Source of the DNA: Agromyces sp. ISL-38
Lineage (GTDB): Bacteria; Actinomycetota; Actinomycetes; Actinomycetales; Microbacteriaceae
DNA: 64,000 nucleotides
Assembly: GCF_018613935.1 (NCBI RefSeq)
Contig: NZ_JAGGPF010000009.1
Span: 124,001 to 188,000 of the forward strand
Reading direction: 5' to 3'
Part shown: one piece after another, positions 1 through 8,138 of the stretch
Layout: each line of letters starts with the position of its first letter
How positions within the stretch are numbered: the first letter of the stretch is position 1
Made by a program: the position numbers and the translations under genes
The notes under the pieces: generated by a model
Seen by the model: the letters and a program-made list of their open reading frames with translations, nothing else
What the model was told of the DNA's origin: nothing
The model's database searches: none

Positions 1-1097
1 CTCCCCCGCGCCCGGTTGCGGTCGGTGTCGAGCTCGACGCCGAAGCCCTCGAGCCCGGCGAGCGACCATTCGCGAACGATCGGCGAGTTCTCGCCCACCC
101 CCGCGGTGAACGCGATGGCATCGACGCGCCCGAGCTGGGCGGCGTAGGCGCCGACGTAGGCGCGAATGCGGTGCGTGTACACCTCGAGCGCGAGGGTTGC
201 CGCTTCGTCACCGGACTCGAACGCGCCGACGAGGTCGCGCATGTCGCGATGGCCGCTGAGCCCGAGCACGCCGCTCTGCGAGTTCAGGAGCTTGTCGGTG
301 GCGTCGGTGTCGAGCCCGGCGACGCGCTGCAGGTGCAGGAGCACTGCGGGGTCGATGTCGCCCGACCGGGTGCCCATCACGAGCCCCTCGAGCGGCGTCA
401 TCCCCATGCTCGTCTCGACCGAGCGCCCGCCCGAGACGGCGCAAGCGGATGCCCCGTTGCCGAGATGCAGCACGATCGTCCGCAGCTCCTCGACCGGTTG
501 CCCGAGGAACTCCGCGGCCGCGCGAGAGACGAACCGATGCGAGGTGCCGTGGAAGCCATAGCGCCGCACGTGGTGCTTCGCGGCGAGCTCACGGTCGATC
601 GCGTAGGTGTAGGCGGCGGGCGACAGCGTCTGGTGGAAAGCGGTGTCGAACACTGCGATGTGCGGTACGTCGGGGAACGCATGCTGCGCGGCGACGATGC
701 CCGCGAGGTTCGCCGGGTTGTGCAACGGCGCGAGCTCCTCGAGCTGTTCGATCTCGCGCTTCACCTCGTCGGTCACGACCGTGGGCTCGACGAAGCGCGA
801 GCCGCCCTGCACGACCCGGTGCCCCACCGCGACCGGCGGATGCGACTCGAGCGACGGCCCGTGCGCCGCGAACGCGTCGAGCATGAGCCGGAACGCCGCG
901 TCGTGGTCGGCGATCTCCTCGTCGGTGTCCCACGTGTCGCGGTCGTTCTCGGCATCCTCACGGCGATGCTGCACGTGCCCCTCGGCCTGCCCGATCCGCT
1001 CGATGAGGCCGTTCGCGAGCGCGCGCCCGGCCTCGACGTCGATGAGCTGGTACTTCAGCGACGAGGAACCCGAGTTGACGACGAGGACGATGCTCAT
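1..1097 (-). CDS. ackA: Acetate kinase (3' end beyond window)
   Basis: ATP-dependent acetate/acetyl-phosphate interconversion in the cytoplasm, the second half of the Pta-AckA overflow and acetate-activation pathway. About 365 of roughly 400 residues are visible; the C-terminus lies beyond base 1. Family motifs read off the minus strand in order: VVNSGSSSLKYQ at the N-terminus (phosphate-binding), HRVVQGGSRF, RYGFHGTSHRFVS, LHLGNGASACAV, an ETSMGMTPLEGLVMGTRSGD stretch and FTAGVGENSPIVRE near the cut. The ATG at 1095-1097 overlaps the pta stop codon in an ATGA tetranucleotide, so the two genes are translationally coupled with pta first. Family assignment is certain; only the missing end is unseen. 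Confidence 0.97.
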   Translation of the reverse strand, partial: MSIVLVVNSGSSSLKYQLIDVEAGRALANGLIERIGQAEGHVQHRREDAENDRDTWDTDEEIADHDAAFRLMLDAFAAHGPSLESHPPVAVGHRVVQGGSRFVEPTVVTDEVKREIEQLEELAPLHNPANLAGIVAAQHAFPDVPHIAVFDTAFHQTLSPAAYTYAIDRELAAKHHVRRYGFHGTSHRFVSRAAAEFLGQPVEELRTIVLHLGNGASACAVSGGRSVETSMGMTPLEGLVMGTRSGDIDPAVLLHLQRVAGLDTDATDKLLNSQSGVLGLSGHRDMRDLVGAFESGDEAATLALEVYTHRIRAYVGAYAAQLGRVDAIAFTAGVGENSPIVREWSLAGLEGFGVELDTDRNRARG

Positions 1098-3316
1098 GAG
1101 GCATCCGCTCGGGGCTGGGTCTCGAGACGGCCCTCGGGGCCTTCTCGACCCGCAGATGACGAGGCATCCGCCGCCTGGATCGCCGTGATGGCCACGGTGT
1201 TCACGATGTCCTGCACGAGTGCGCCCCGCGAGAGGTCGTTGATCGGCTTTCGCAGGCCCTGCAGCACCGGCCCGATCGCCACTGCGCCCGACGAGCGCTG
1301 CACCGCCTTGTAGGTGTTGTTGCCCGTGTTGAGGTCAGGGAAGATGAACACGGTCGCCCGCCCGGCGACCTCGGAATCGGGCAGCTTCGTGCGTGCGACC
1401 GCGGCGTCGGCGGCGGCGTCGTACTGGATCGGTCCCTCGACCGCGAGGTGCGGGGCGCGCTCGCGCACGAGCTGCGTCGCACGGCGCACCTTGTCGACGT
1501 CGGCGCCCGACCCCGACTCGCCGGTGGAGTACGAGAGCATCGCGATGCGCGGCTCGATGCCGAACTGCGCCGCCGTCTCGGCCGACGAGACGGCGATGTC
1601 GGCGAGCTCCTCGGCGGTCGGAACTGGCACGACCGCGCAATCGCCGTAGACGAGCACGCGGTCGGCGAGCGCCATCAGGAACACGCTCGAGACGACCTCG
1701 ACCCCAGGCTTCGTCTTGATGATCTCGAATGCCGGACGGATCGTGTGCGCCGTCGTGTGCGCGGCACCCGACACCATTCCGTCGGCGAGGCCCAGCTGCA
1801 CCATCATCGTGCCGAAGTACGACACGTCGCTGACGGTCTCACGCGCCTGCTCGAGGCTGATGCCCTTGTGCGCGCGGAGCCGCTGGTACTCGTCGGCGAA
1901 GCGGTAGACGAGCACGTGGTCGTGGTTCGAGAGCACCGTCGCGCGCGAGATGTCGAGCCCGAGGCCGATCGCGCGGGAGCGCACCTCGATCTCCTCGCCG
2001 AGGATCGTGAGCTCCGCCACCTCACGCGCGAGCAGGGTGGCTGCCGCGCGCAGGATGCGGTCGTCGTCGCCTTCGGGGAGCACGATGTGCTTACGCACCC
2101 CGCGTGCCCGCTCGAGCAGGCCGTACTCGAACATGAGCGGCGTGACGACCTCGGCGCGCGCCACGTCGAGCAGGTCGAGCAGGCCCTGGCCGTCGACGTG
2201 CTTCTCGAAGAGCGAGAGCGCCGTGTCGCGCTTGCGCTGCGACTCCGCCGCGAGCCGGCCGCGTGCATGGGTGATGGCGAGCGCGGTGTCGTAGCTGCCG
2301 AACTCGGTGCGGATGATGGGCAGGCCCGCCTGCAGTCCGTCGACGAGTCGCTCCACCTGTTCGGCGAGCGGGAAGCCGCCGTTCAGCACGATTCCCGAGA
2401 TCGACGGGAACGTCGCCGAGGCGTGCGCCGTGAGCACGCCGATCAGCACCTCGCTGCGATCGCCGGGCACCACGACGACCGACCCCTCGATGAGCCTGGT
2501 GAGCACGTTCTCCATCGACATCGCTGCGATGACCACGCCGAGCGCCTCGCGGTTCAGGAGGTCGGGGTCGCCGGCGTACAACTCGCCGTCGACCGCCGAC
2601 ATGATCGTGCGCATCGACGGGGCGACGAGGAACGGGTCTTCGGGAATGGCCCACACGGCGACGGATGTCTCGGCCAGCACCTCGGTGCCGGCGGCATCCG
2701 CTCCCGAACCGGCGGCCGCCCGCACCGCCTCGACGATCTCGATCAGCCGATCGGGATCGGCGCGGTTGGCCACGATGCCGAGGAGACTCGCGTGCTCGCG
2801 CCCGAGCTCCTCGACGGCGAGCTCGGTGAGCTGGGCGAGCTCGTCGGGGGTTCGCGCGTCGGAGTAGCCGAGTCGCTCGGAGTGACCGCGGCCCTCGCCG
2901 ACGCGGCCACCGAGCACGAGCAGCACCGGGGCGCCGAGGTTCGCCGCGATGCGCGCGTTGTAGGCGAGCTCGGTGGGACTGCCGACATCCGTGAAGTCGG
3001 AACCGAGCACGACGACGGCATCGCAGCGGTCCTCGACGGCCTTGAATCGGCGCACGATCGTGGCCAGCGCGGCATCGGGATTCGCGTGCACGTCGTCGTA
3101 GCGCACGCCGATCGCGTCGTCGTAGTCGAGCTCGACCACGCCCTCGTGGCTGAGCAGCATCTCGAGCACGTAGTCGCGTTCGGCGACGGATCGGGCGATC
3201 GGACGGAACACGCCCACTCGCGTCGCGCGCCGGCTCAGGGTGTCGAGAGTGCCGAGCGCGACAGTGGACTTGCCGGTGTTGCCCTCAGCCGAGCAGATGT
3301 AGATGCGGTGCGCCAC
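1094..3316 (-). CDS. pta: Phosphate acetyltransferase, long form with N-terminal P-loop domain
   Basis: Converts acetyl-CoA plus phosphate to acetyl phosphate, feeding the overlapping ackA. The 740-residue length is that of the long (class II) Pta: an N-terminal dethiobiotin-synthetase-like P-loop domain (GNTGKST at residues 12-18), a central DRTGG-type regulatory domain at about 215-320, and the C-terminal PTA_PTB catalytic domain from about residue 385 to 710. The ATG at 3316 is the only sensible start because the P-loop follows it directly. The short spacing to the SRP RNA gene upstream (on the same strand) means its own promoter must lie between 3316 and about 3400. Confidence 0.97.
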   Translation of the reverse strand: MAHRIYICSAEGNTGKSTVALGTLDTLSRRATRVGVFRPIARSVAERDYVLEMLLSHEGVVELDYDDAIGVRYDDVHANPDAALATIVRRFKAVEDRCDAVVVLGSDFTDVGSPTELAYNARIAANLGAPVLLVLGGRVGEGRGHSERLGYSDARTPDELAQLTELAVEELGREHASLLGIVANRADPDRLIEIVEAVRAAAGSGADAAGTEVLAETSVAVWAIPEDPFLVAPSMRTIMSAVDGELYAGDPDLLNREALGVVIAAMSMENVLTRLIEGSVVVVPGDRSEVLIGVLTAHASATFPSISGIVLNGGFPLAEQVERLVDGLQAGLPIIRTEFGSYDTALAITHARGRLAAESQRKRDTALSLFEKHVDGQGLLDLLDVARAEVVTPLMFEYGLLERARGVRKHIVLPEGDDDRILRAAATLLAREVAELTILGEEIEVRSRAIGLGLDISRATVLSNHDHVLVYRFADEYQRLRAHKGISLEQARETVSDVSYFGTMMVQLGLADGMVSGAAHTTAHTIRPAFEIIKTKPGVEVVSSVFLMALADRVLVYGDCAVVPVPTAEELADIAVSSAETAAQFGIEPRIAMLSYSTGESGSGADVDKVRRATQLVRERAPHLAVEGPIQYDAAADAAVARTKLPDSEVAGRATVFIFPDLNTGNNTYKAVQRSSGAVAIGPVLQGLRKPINDLSRGALVQDIVNTVAITAIQAADASSSAGREGPEGRLETQPRADAS

Positions 3317-3399
3317 CCGCCCAGCCTATTGGGCGGGCTTCGCCGAGGACTGGGAATCCGCCCGACGGTGCGGACGTCGCGGCATCCGCTCCGTGAAAC

Positions 3400-3494
3400 G
3401 GAAAAGACCCCCCGCGCACCCGCCAGAGCCGGGTTACCCTTGCTGCGTTTCCGCCCTGGGGGAGTTGGCCTGGATGGCGCCACGCGGGGAGCCG
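3400..3494 (-). ncRNA. ffs: Signal recognition particle RNA (small bacterial type)
   Basis: On the minus strand the sequence contains the conserved SRP RNA apical loop CAGGGCGGAAACGCAGCAAG (about 3435-3454), the GNRA-capped Ffh-binding hairpin of actinobacterial 4.5S RNA. The flanks pair as one long helix: CCCCGCG at about 3483-3489 with CGCGGGG at about 3410-3416. The 3' side runs into TCTTTT, so the RNA helix itself can act as its terminator. A -10 box TAGAAT lies at 3501-3506, putting the start near 3494. The RNA binds Ffh and targets nascent membrane and secreted proteins. Exact ends are estimated. Confidence 0.93.
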
Positions 3495-3500
3495 TCGTCC

Positions 3501-3506
3501 ATTCTA
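3501..3506 (-). promoter_or_regulatory. -10 box of the SRP RNA promoter
   Basis: TAGAAT on the minus strand, about 7 bases before the predicted 5' end of the SRP RNA. No convincing -35 hexamer is visible at 16-18 bases upstream. Confidence 0.55.
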
Positions 3507-3627
3507 CCCGTTCTCGAGCTCAGGTGGAGTCCTCCGGCATTGCTCGACCGATCGCGCGAACGGCGGGGGTTCGGAAGTCGGGTACGATTTCATGAGGTCG
3601 CACGCGCTTTCGAGTGCCGCGCCCCGT

Positions 3628-3715
3628 GGAGGATTCGCCTAGTGGCCTATGGCGCACGCTTGGAAAGCGTGTTGGGTGCAAGCCCTCGGGGGTTCGAATC
3701 CCCCATCCTCCGCCA
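3628..3715 (+). tRNA. tRNA-Ser (anticodon GGA), CCA encoded
   Basis: Cloverleaf can be folded by hand. The acceptor GGAGGAT at 3628 pairs with ATCCTCC at 3705-3711, with discriminator G and genomically encoded CCA to 3715. The anticodon stem CACGC/GCGTG encloses loop TTGGAAA with GGA at 3662-3664. A long class-II variable arm and the T-arm GGGGGTTCGAATCCCCC follow. GGA reads UCC and UCU serine codons. It is followed immediately by a hairpin terminator. Confidence 0.98.
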
Positions 3716-3721
3716 GTTGAC

Positions 3722-3764
3722 CTCCGCCGCGAGCATGTTCTGATGCCCGCGGCGGAGCTGTTTC
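3722..3764 (+). terminator. Hairpin terminator after tRNA-Ser
   Basis: Perfect 10-bp stem CTCCGCCGCG (3722-3731) / CGCGGCGGAG (3748-3757) with a 16-base loop, followed by CTGTTTCC. It sits 7 bases after the tRNA CCA end, the expected place for a factor-independent terminator. Confidence 0.75.
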
Positions 3765-3837
3765 CCCATCGCGCGCGGACGTGTCCTCCTTAATGCCGAA
3801 TAGCGCGGCTTCCCGCCTGCGCCCCATGATGTGAGAG

Positions 3838-4464
3838 ATGTCAACGGCGCGGGTGGAGATGCAGAGTGGGGACACGGGGGGCGTCTCCACCGGACCGGCG
3901 ACAGTAGGGGGCGAGGGCCTCAGGGTTTCGACCCTGAGGCCGCGTCGCACTCTCGGGTGGAGCATCGGCCTCCCGATCGTCACGCTCTTCCTGCCGCTCC
4001 TGACCGTGCTGCTCTGGGTACTCGATCCGCTCGGCGCGTGGCCGTTCGTCGCCGTATCGGCGGTGGTCGTCGGGCTCCTCTTCGTGACGGCCTGGGTCGC
4101 GTATCGGCGCACGAAGGCGTGGCTCAGCAGGTACGGCATCGTCGAGCGCGGCTTCTTCGGTTTCATCTCCGTGGTCGCTGCGCGCGACATCACCGGCGTG
4201 GTTCGCGTGCATCTCTACCGCTCGAACAGCCTCGACACGACCGATCAGCTGTTCGTGGTGTGCCGCGACGGCCGTTGCTCGTTCCGCATGCGAGGCCGGT
4301 TCTGGGACGAGCCCACGATGGCGCGTGTCGCTCCCATCCTCGGCGTCGAGGAGACGATGCGCGACGAGCCCGTGACGCTCGCCGAACTGCGCCGGACCGA
4401 CCCCCAGTTGCTCTACTGGTTCGAGCGTCGCTCGCTCGCCCGCCCTCCGGTCACGCTGACGTAG
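3838..4464 (+). CDS. Two-TM membrane protein of unknown function
   Basis: Not assigned to a named family with confidence. The 208-residue product has a polar, Gly/Thr-rich N-terminus of about 38 residues. Two adjacent hydrophobic segments follow (about 40-62 and 67-90), then a soluble C-terminal half of mixed beta-rich character (GFFGFISVVAARDITGVVRV, then QLFVVCRDGRCSFRMRGRFW). A two-TM hairpin followed by a PH-like beta domain is common in small actinobacterial membrane proteins, which is the best guess here. It stands alone between the tRNA and a convergent GNAT gene. The start is the ATG at 3838; no strong Shine-Dalgarno is visible. Confidence 0.75.
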   Translation: MSTARVEMQSGDTGGVSTGPATVGGEGLRVSTLRPRRTLGWSIGLPIVTLFLPLLTVLLWVLDPLGAWPFVAVSAVVVGLLFVTAWVAYRRTKAWLSRYGIVERGFFGFISVVAARDITGVVRVHLYRSNSLDTTDQLFVVCRDGRCSFRMRGRFWDEPTMARVAPILGVEETMRDEPVTLAELRRTDPQLLYWFERRSLARPPVTLT

Positions 4465-4474
4465 GGGTCGAATC

Positions 4475-4522
4475 GCACTTCAGCGCTTCAGCACTTCAGC
4501 GCTTCAGCCCGTCAGCCCGTCG
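4475..4522. repeat. Six tandem octamers between convergent genes
   Basis: Units read GCACTTCA, GCGCTTCA, GCACTTCA, GCGCTTCA, GCCCGTCA, GCCCGTCG, i.e. a 16-bp duplication followed by a diverged 8-bp duplication. It fills the gap between the 4464 and 4545 stop codons. Confidence 0.85.
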
Positions 4523-4544
4523 GCCGTCGCGATGGCCGGGCGCG

Positions 4545-5207
4545 TCAGCGCGTCGCGATGCCGAGCAGCGGCGCATCGGGCCGACTCGAGGGCAGCTCGC
4601 GGAACCCGAGCCGGTCGTAGAACGCGCGAGCGCTCGTGCTGGCGGCATCCAGTCCGAGGTGCACGGCCGGCACCCCACGGCTCGCGAGCGCCGCCCGGAA
4701 CACGTCGATGAGCTTGCGCCCGAACCCCTGCCCCTGCAGTTCGGGCAACAGGTCGATGTGCAGGTGCGCCGGGTAGTCGTCGAGCTCGGCGATGAGCATA
4801 CGGTCAGGGTCGAGCCCCGCCTGGATGAGCTCCTCCTCGGAGAATTTCGGGTCGCGCCCGGTTAGCGGGCCCGGCGCCGGATGCCGCTTCCGGAACTCCG
4901 GCGCCCATTCATGCCGCCACCACTCGACGAATGCCGCTGTGTCGGCCACGCCGAGCACATAGCCAAGCACGCGGTGCCCGTCGCTCACGACGAAGGTGAG
5001 CTCGGGGGCATACTCCACGTACGGCAGCGCGAAGACCTCGGGCATGAGCGTGTCGTCCGAGTACACGCCGGTGGCGTCGCCGCCGCTTGCCGCGGTGCGC
5101 AGGCACACCTCGGCGATGCCGTGGCGGTCGGCTGGCTGGTAGCGGCGGATCAGCGGATGCGGCGCGCCCGCCGCCCTCGTCGGGGCATCCGTTCGCTCGG
5201 CGCTCAC
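4545..5207 (-). CDS. GNAT family N-acetyltransferase
   Basis: Predicted cytoplasmic acetyl-CoA-dependent acyltransferase of unknown substrate, 220 residues. The acetyl-CoA pyrophosphate-binding motif is seen as LLPELQGQGFGRKLI (about residues 152-166, QGxG/A type). It is followed by the beta-bulge and ARAFYDRLGFRELP, the typical GNAT C-terminal helix-strand. The N-terminal RRYQPADRHGIAEVC matches the usual first strand and helix. The ATG at 5207 overlaps the stop of the upstream HerA-like gene by 4 bases (ATGA), so the two are co-translated. Confidence 0.88.
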   Translation of the reverse strand: MSAERTDAPTRAAGAPHPLIRRYQPADRHGIAEVCLRTAASGGDATGVYSDDTLMPEVFALPYVEYAPELTFVVSDGHRVLGYVLGVADTAAFVEWWRHEWAPEFRKRHPAPGPLTGRDPKFSEEELIQAGLDPDRMLIAELDDYPAHLHIDLLPELQGQGFGRKLIDVFRAALASRGVPAVHLGLDAASTSARAFYDRLGFRELPSSRPDAPLLGIATR

Positions 5208-7147
5208 TTGCGCCGCCTCGTGCCGAAGATGCCCTCGACGACGGTCGTGAGCACGTCGCGGGCCGCCTTGGAGCCGAGCACCTGCTCGAGCGTCGACTTC
5301 GACCCGCCCGTCGAGCGCGAAGTCGAGCGCGAGCTCGACCCTGACGAACGCGACGAATGCGACGTGCCCGAGGTGCGCTTCATGAGCCGCTCGTACTCGG
5401 CTTGCGCCGCCCTGCGCTCCTTCTCCTGCTGCTTCTCGATGGCCGCCTGCTGCTTCGCAAACTCGGCATCGGCCTCCGCCTTCGCGGCCGCGTCATCCGC
5501 CGCCTTCGCCGCAGCCGCCGCCTCGTTCATCTTCGCCGTGAGGATCTCGCCCGCGCTCTCGCGGTCGAGCGGGGTGCCGTACTTCGGGAGCAGCGGCGAG
5601 GCGCCGATGAGCGCGTCGATCGCGGCATCCGCCGATGGGCTCATGAGCGCTTGCGGGGCGCGCAGGCGAGTCCAGGCGACCGGGCTGGGTGCGCCCTTCT
5701 CGTTCATGACGGTGACGATCGCCTCGCCGGTACCGAGCGTCGTGAGCACCTCCTCGAGGTCGTAGCCCGACCTCGGGTAGGTCGACACCGTCGCCCGCAG
5801 CGCCTTCGCGTCATCCGGAGTGAACGCCCGGAGTTGGTGCTGCACGCGCGAGCCGAGCTGGGCGAGCACGTCGGCCGGCACGTCTTTCGGCGTCTGGGTG
5901 ACGAAGAAGATGCCGACGCCCTTCGAACGGATGAGGCGCACGGTCTGCACCACTTGCGCGAGGAAGTCCTTCGAGGCGCCGTTGAAGAGCAGGTGCGCCT
6001 CATCGAAGAAGAAGACGAGCTTCGGCTGGTCGAGGTCGCCGACCTCGGGAAGGTCGTTGAAGAGGTCGGCGAGCAGCCACATGAGGAACGTCGAGTAGAG
6101 CGCGGGCCGGTCGACGACGCCGGGCACCTCGAGCAGACTCACGATGCCGCGACCGTCGGATGCCACGCGCAGGAACTCGACGGTGTCGATCTCGGGTTCG
6201 CCGAAGAACACGTCGGCGCCGGCCTCGGCGAACGTGACGAGCTCGCGGAGGATGACGCCGACCGTCGCCTTGGCGAGGCCGCCGAGGCCCTCGAGCTCGC
6301 CCTTCCCCTCTTCGCTCACGAGGTACTGCAGCACCGCGCGCAGGTCGGCGAGGTCGAGCAGGGCGAGGCCGGCGTTCTCGGCGTAGTGGAAGACGAGGCC
6401 GAGACTCGACTCCTGCGTGTCGTTGAGTCCGAGCACCTTGCTGAGCAGGAGCGGCCCGAACCCGGCCACGGTAGCCCTGATCGGCACGCCCTTGCCGATG
6501 CCGCCGAGCGAGAAGAATTCGACCGGGAAGGATGCCGCGGCCCACGCCTGCCCGATGCCCTCCGTGCGTTGCAGCAGCTTCTCGTTACCTTCACCGGGGG
6601 TCGCCATGCCCGAGAGGTCGCCCTTGATGTCGGCAGCGAACACCGCCACACCCGCCGCGGCGAGCTGCTCGGCAAGCACCTGGAGCGTGCGCGTCTTGCC
6701 CGTGCCGGTGGCGCCCGCGACGAGTCCGTGCCGGTTCGTCATCGCGAGCGGGATGCGCACCGGGACATCCGGCATCGCCTCGCCGTTCACGAGTGCGCCC
6801 ATCTCGAGGGCAGCGCCCTCGAACGCGTAGCCGCTCTTGATCGCCGCGATCTGGTCGGCATCGAGCGGGCCGGCCGGTGGTTGAGTAGCCTGCGACCCAG
6901 GCGCATCGAAACCACCCGCCGGTGGTTGAGTAGCCCGCGAAGCAGGCGCATCGAAACCACCATCGACAGGAGTGGCCTCGACGCGCGGCTCCGTCGCCTG
7001 CTGCTGCGCCTCGAGCGCAGCGCGGGCGAGTTCCGCGGCCTCCTCGGCCTTCTTGATGGCCTCCTGCGCCTGCACCTGCAGCGCTTCGGCTGCCTCGGCC
7101 GCAGCGGCGGCCGCCTCTTGAGCTCGCGTCACCGCGTCATCGGCCAT
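5204..7147 (-). CDS. HerA-like (DUF853) P-loop ATPase with repeat-derived linker
   Basis: 647-residue protein of the DUF853/HerA-like family, hexameric DNA-translocase-type ATPases whose cellular role is unclear. The Ala/Glu-rich N-terminal about 50 residues look coiled-coil. The Walker A region is GATGTGKTRTLQVLAEQL (about residues 140-157), and the Walker B-like segment is LVFFFDEAHLLF (about 378-389). The C-terminus has an Ala/Glu/Lys coiled coil (about 510-580) and a Ser/Arg/Thr-rich tail. Between the coiled coil and ATPase, residues about 63-92 are a 15-residue repeat (FDAP.S.ATQPPAG twice) encoded by two copies of a 41-bp palindromic repeat (6876-6961), apparently inserted in frame. No NurA partner gene is nearby. 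Overlaps the GNAT start by 4 bases. Confidence 0.9.
   Translation of the reverse strand: MADDAVTRAQEAAAAAAEAAEALQVQAQEAIKKAEEAAELARAALEAQQQATEPRVEATPVDGGFDAPASRATQPPAGGFDAPGSQATQPPAGPLDADQIAAIKSGYAFEGAALEMGALVNGEAMPDVPVRIPLAMTNRHGLVAGATGTGKTRTLQVLAEQLAAAGVAVFAADIKGDLSGMATPGEGNEKLLQRTEGIGQAWAAASFPVEFFSLGGIGKGVPIRATVAGFGPLLLSKVLGLNDTQESSLGLVFHYAENAGLALLDLADLRAVLQYLVSEEGKGELEGLGGLAKATVGVILRELVTFAEAGADVFFGEPEIDTVEFLRVASDGRGIVSLLEVPGVVDRPALYSTFLMWLLADLFNDLPEVGDLDQPKLVFFFDEAHLLFNGASKDFLAQVVQTVRLIRSKGVGIFFVTQTPKDVPADVLAQLGSRVQHQLRAFTPDDAKALRATVSTYPRSGYDLEEVLTTLGTGEAIVTVMNEKGAPSPVAWTRLRAPQALMSPSADAAIDALIGASPLLPKYGTPLDRESAGEILTAKMNEAAAAAKAADDAAAKAEADAEFAKQQAAIEKQQEKERRAAQAEYERLMKRTSGTSHSSRSSGSSSRSTSRSTGGSKSTLEQVLGSKAARDVLTTVVEGIFGTRRRK
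6876..6916. repeat. 41-bp palindromic repeat, copy 1 (within HerA-like gene)
   Basis: Ends are GGTGGTT and AACCACC (perfect terminal inverted repeat), with core GAGTAGCCTGCGACCCAGGC and GCATCGAA. A second copy starts 4 bases later and a 47-bp relative is at 56622-56668. Both copies here are translated. Confidence 0.9.
6921..6961. repeat. 41-bp palindromic repeat, copy 2 (within HerA-like gene)
   Basis: Same ends and layout as copy 1, with core TAGCCCGCGAAGCAGGCGCA. The 45-base period between copies keeps the reading frame (15 codons). Confidence 0.9.
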
Positions 7148-7177
7148 GAGCCGATCCTACGACCGGGCAATCGCGCG

Positions 7178-7256
7178 GCGGATGAGGCAGAATCGCGCGG
7201 CGCGCGGCGCGTCGTGCCTGCGCACCGGCGTGTCGGCCCGATCCTGCCTCATCCGC
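7178..7256. repeat. 79-bp palindromic repeat, copy A
   Basis: Terminal inverted repeat GCGGATGAGGCAGAAT / ATCCTGCCTCATCCGC (one mismatch). The GC-rich centre includes CGGCGTGTCGG, shared as its complement with copies B (15334) and C (16627). All three copies are exactly 79 bp. This one lies between two minus-strand genes. Confidence 0.9.
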
Positions 7257-7314
7257 GGCTGGGCAAGCGCCGGCGCCAGGGCATCCACCGCTCCACCGAG
7301 GTTCGCGTCGTCGG

Positions 7315-7833
7315 TCAGGGCTTCAGCTTGACGGGCGGACGGAACGTCGGCTCCTTGGGAGGCTTCGGTTCCCTGGCTGGCACGCCGAGCCGCTTCAGTC
7401 GAATCGCCGAGTTCAGATAGAGGTATGCGACGACGGCGTACTCGACGATGGCGAACGAATAGACGAACACGTCGGCGCCGCCGAGGTCAGGCACCGGTGC
7501 GGAGACGCCCGTCGCCGTGAAGACGACCGTCGCGACGTTGCACAGCGACAACACGACGAAGAGGATCCCGAGCCGCCGACTCAAGGCCGGTCGGGCGGTC
7601 ATGCGCCACCACGCTCGCGGTGGCTCGACTGCCTCGCCGCGGCCGCGGAAGATCCGCGCGCCGAGGAGCAGCACACCGAAGTCGATGACGGCGGAGATGA
7701 GCACGACGCCGATGCCCGCCAGGCCGGACATCCGCAGAAGGCCCGCAATCACCCACCCGAGGAGGATCACGCCCACGACGTAGAGCGCCTTGAACTCCCA
7801 CCGAACGATCCGGATGTCGAGAACGCGACGCAT
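7315..7833 (-). CDS. Four-TM membrane protein of unknown function
   Basis: 172 residues, family not recognised. Hydrophobic segments at about 15-35, 37-60, 90-110 and 125-148 predict four membrane spans. The N-terminus is basic and the C-terminal tail is Pro/Lys-rich (EPKPPKEPTFRPPVKLKP), so both ends are probably cytoplasmic. It stands alone, with copy A of the 79-bp repeat downstream and a 300-bp palindrome-rich intergenic region upstream. Confidence 0.75.
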   Translation of the reverse strand: MRRVLDIRIVRWEFKALYVVGVILLGWVIAGLLRMSGLAGIGVVLISAVIDFGVLLLGARIFRGRGEAVEPPRAWWRMTARPALSRRLGILFVVLSLCNVATVVFTATGVSAPVPDLGGADVFVYSFAIVEYAVVAYLYLNSAIRLKRLGVPAREPKPPKEPTFRPPVKLKP

Positions 7834-8138
7834 CCGTTCCTGCTCTCTCTTGGCTGAGGTCGCACAACCTTACCGTGTCGGTCCGACGATGGTTCCGGCA
7901 CGGTTCTGCCGAATTCCGTTGATTCGCCTCGGCTCGGCAGTTCGGCAGAATGCTGCCGAATGACTCACGACGGAATCGTTGAGATCCCGAGTTGCCATGA
8001 TTTCGGCAGTATCCTGCCCACCGAACGGCGCCGTCCGAGAGCTCCGGATGCGGCGGGCGAGCTCGCCCGATAGCCGGGCGGCCCGCCCACCGGCATCCGT
8101 CGCCCTCCCCACATTGCTACCCGAGCAGGATCACATCG
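7834..8138. other. Intergenic region with clustered TTCGGCAG palindromes
   Basis: No credible gene. Contains TTCTGCCGAA (7904-7913), the perfect 8-bp-arm palindrome TTCGGCAG-AATG-CTGCCGAA (7941-7960) and TTCGGCAGTATCCTGCC (8002-8018). The spacing and repetition suggest protein-binding sites or a decayed palindromic repeat. A possible 80-residue reading frame here is low-complexity and was not accepted. Confidence 0.6.

Noticed and set aside
171..3595. Long plus-strand reading frames antisense to ackA and pta
   Set aside because: They are His/Arg/Glu-rich shadows produced by GC-rich third positions of well-conserved genes; no domain is recognisable.
6870..6965. Selectable functional peptide repeat (VNTR domain) in the HerA-like protein
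   Set aside because: The DNA is a palindromic element also found outside genes, so the peptide repeat is better explained as a by-product of insertion.
7870..8112. Possible 80-residue minus-strand gene
   Set aside because: No SD, Arg-rich low-complexity product, and it coincides with the palindrome cluster.
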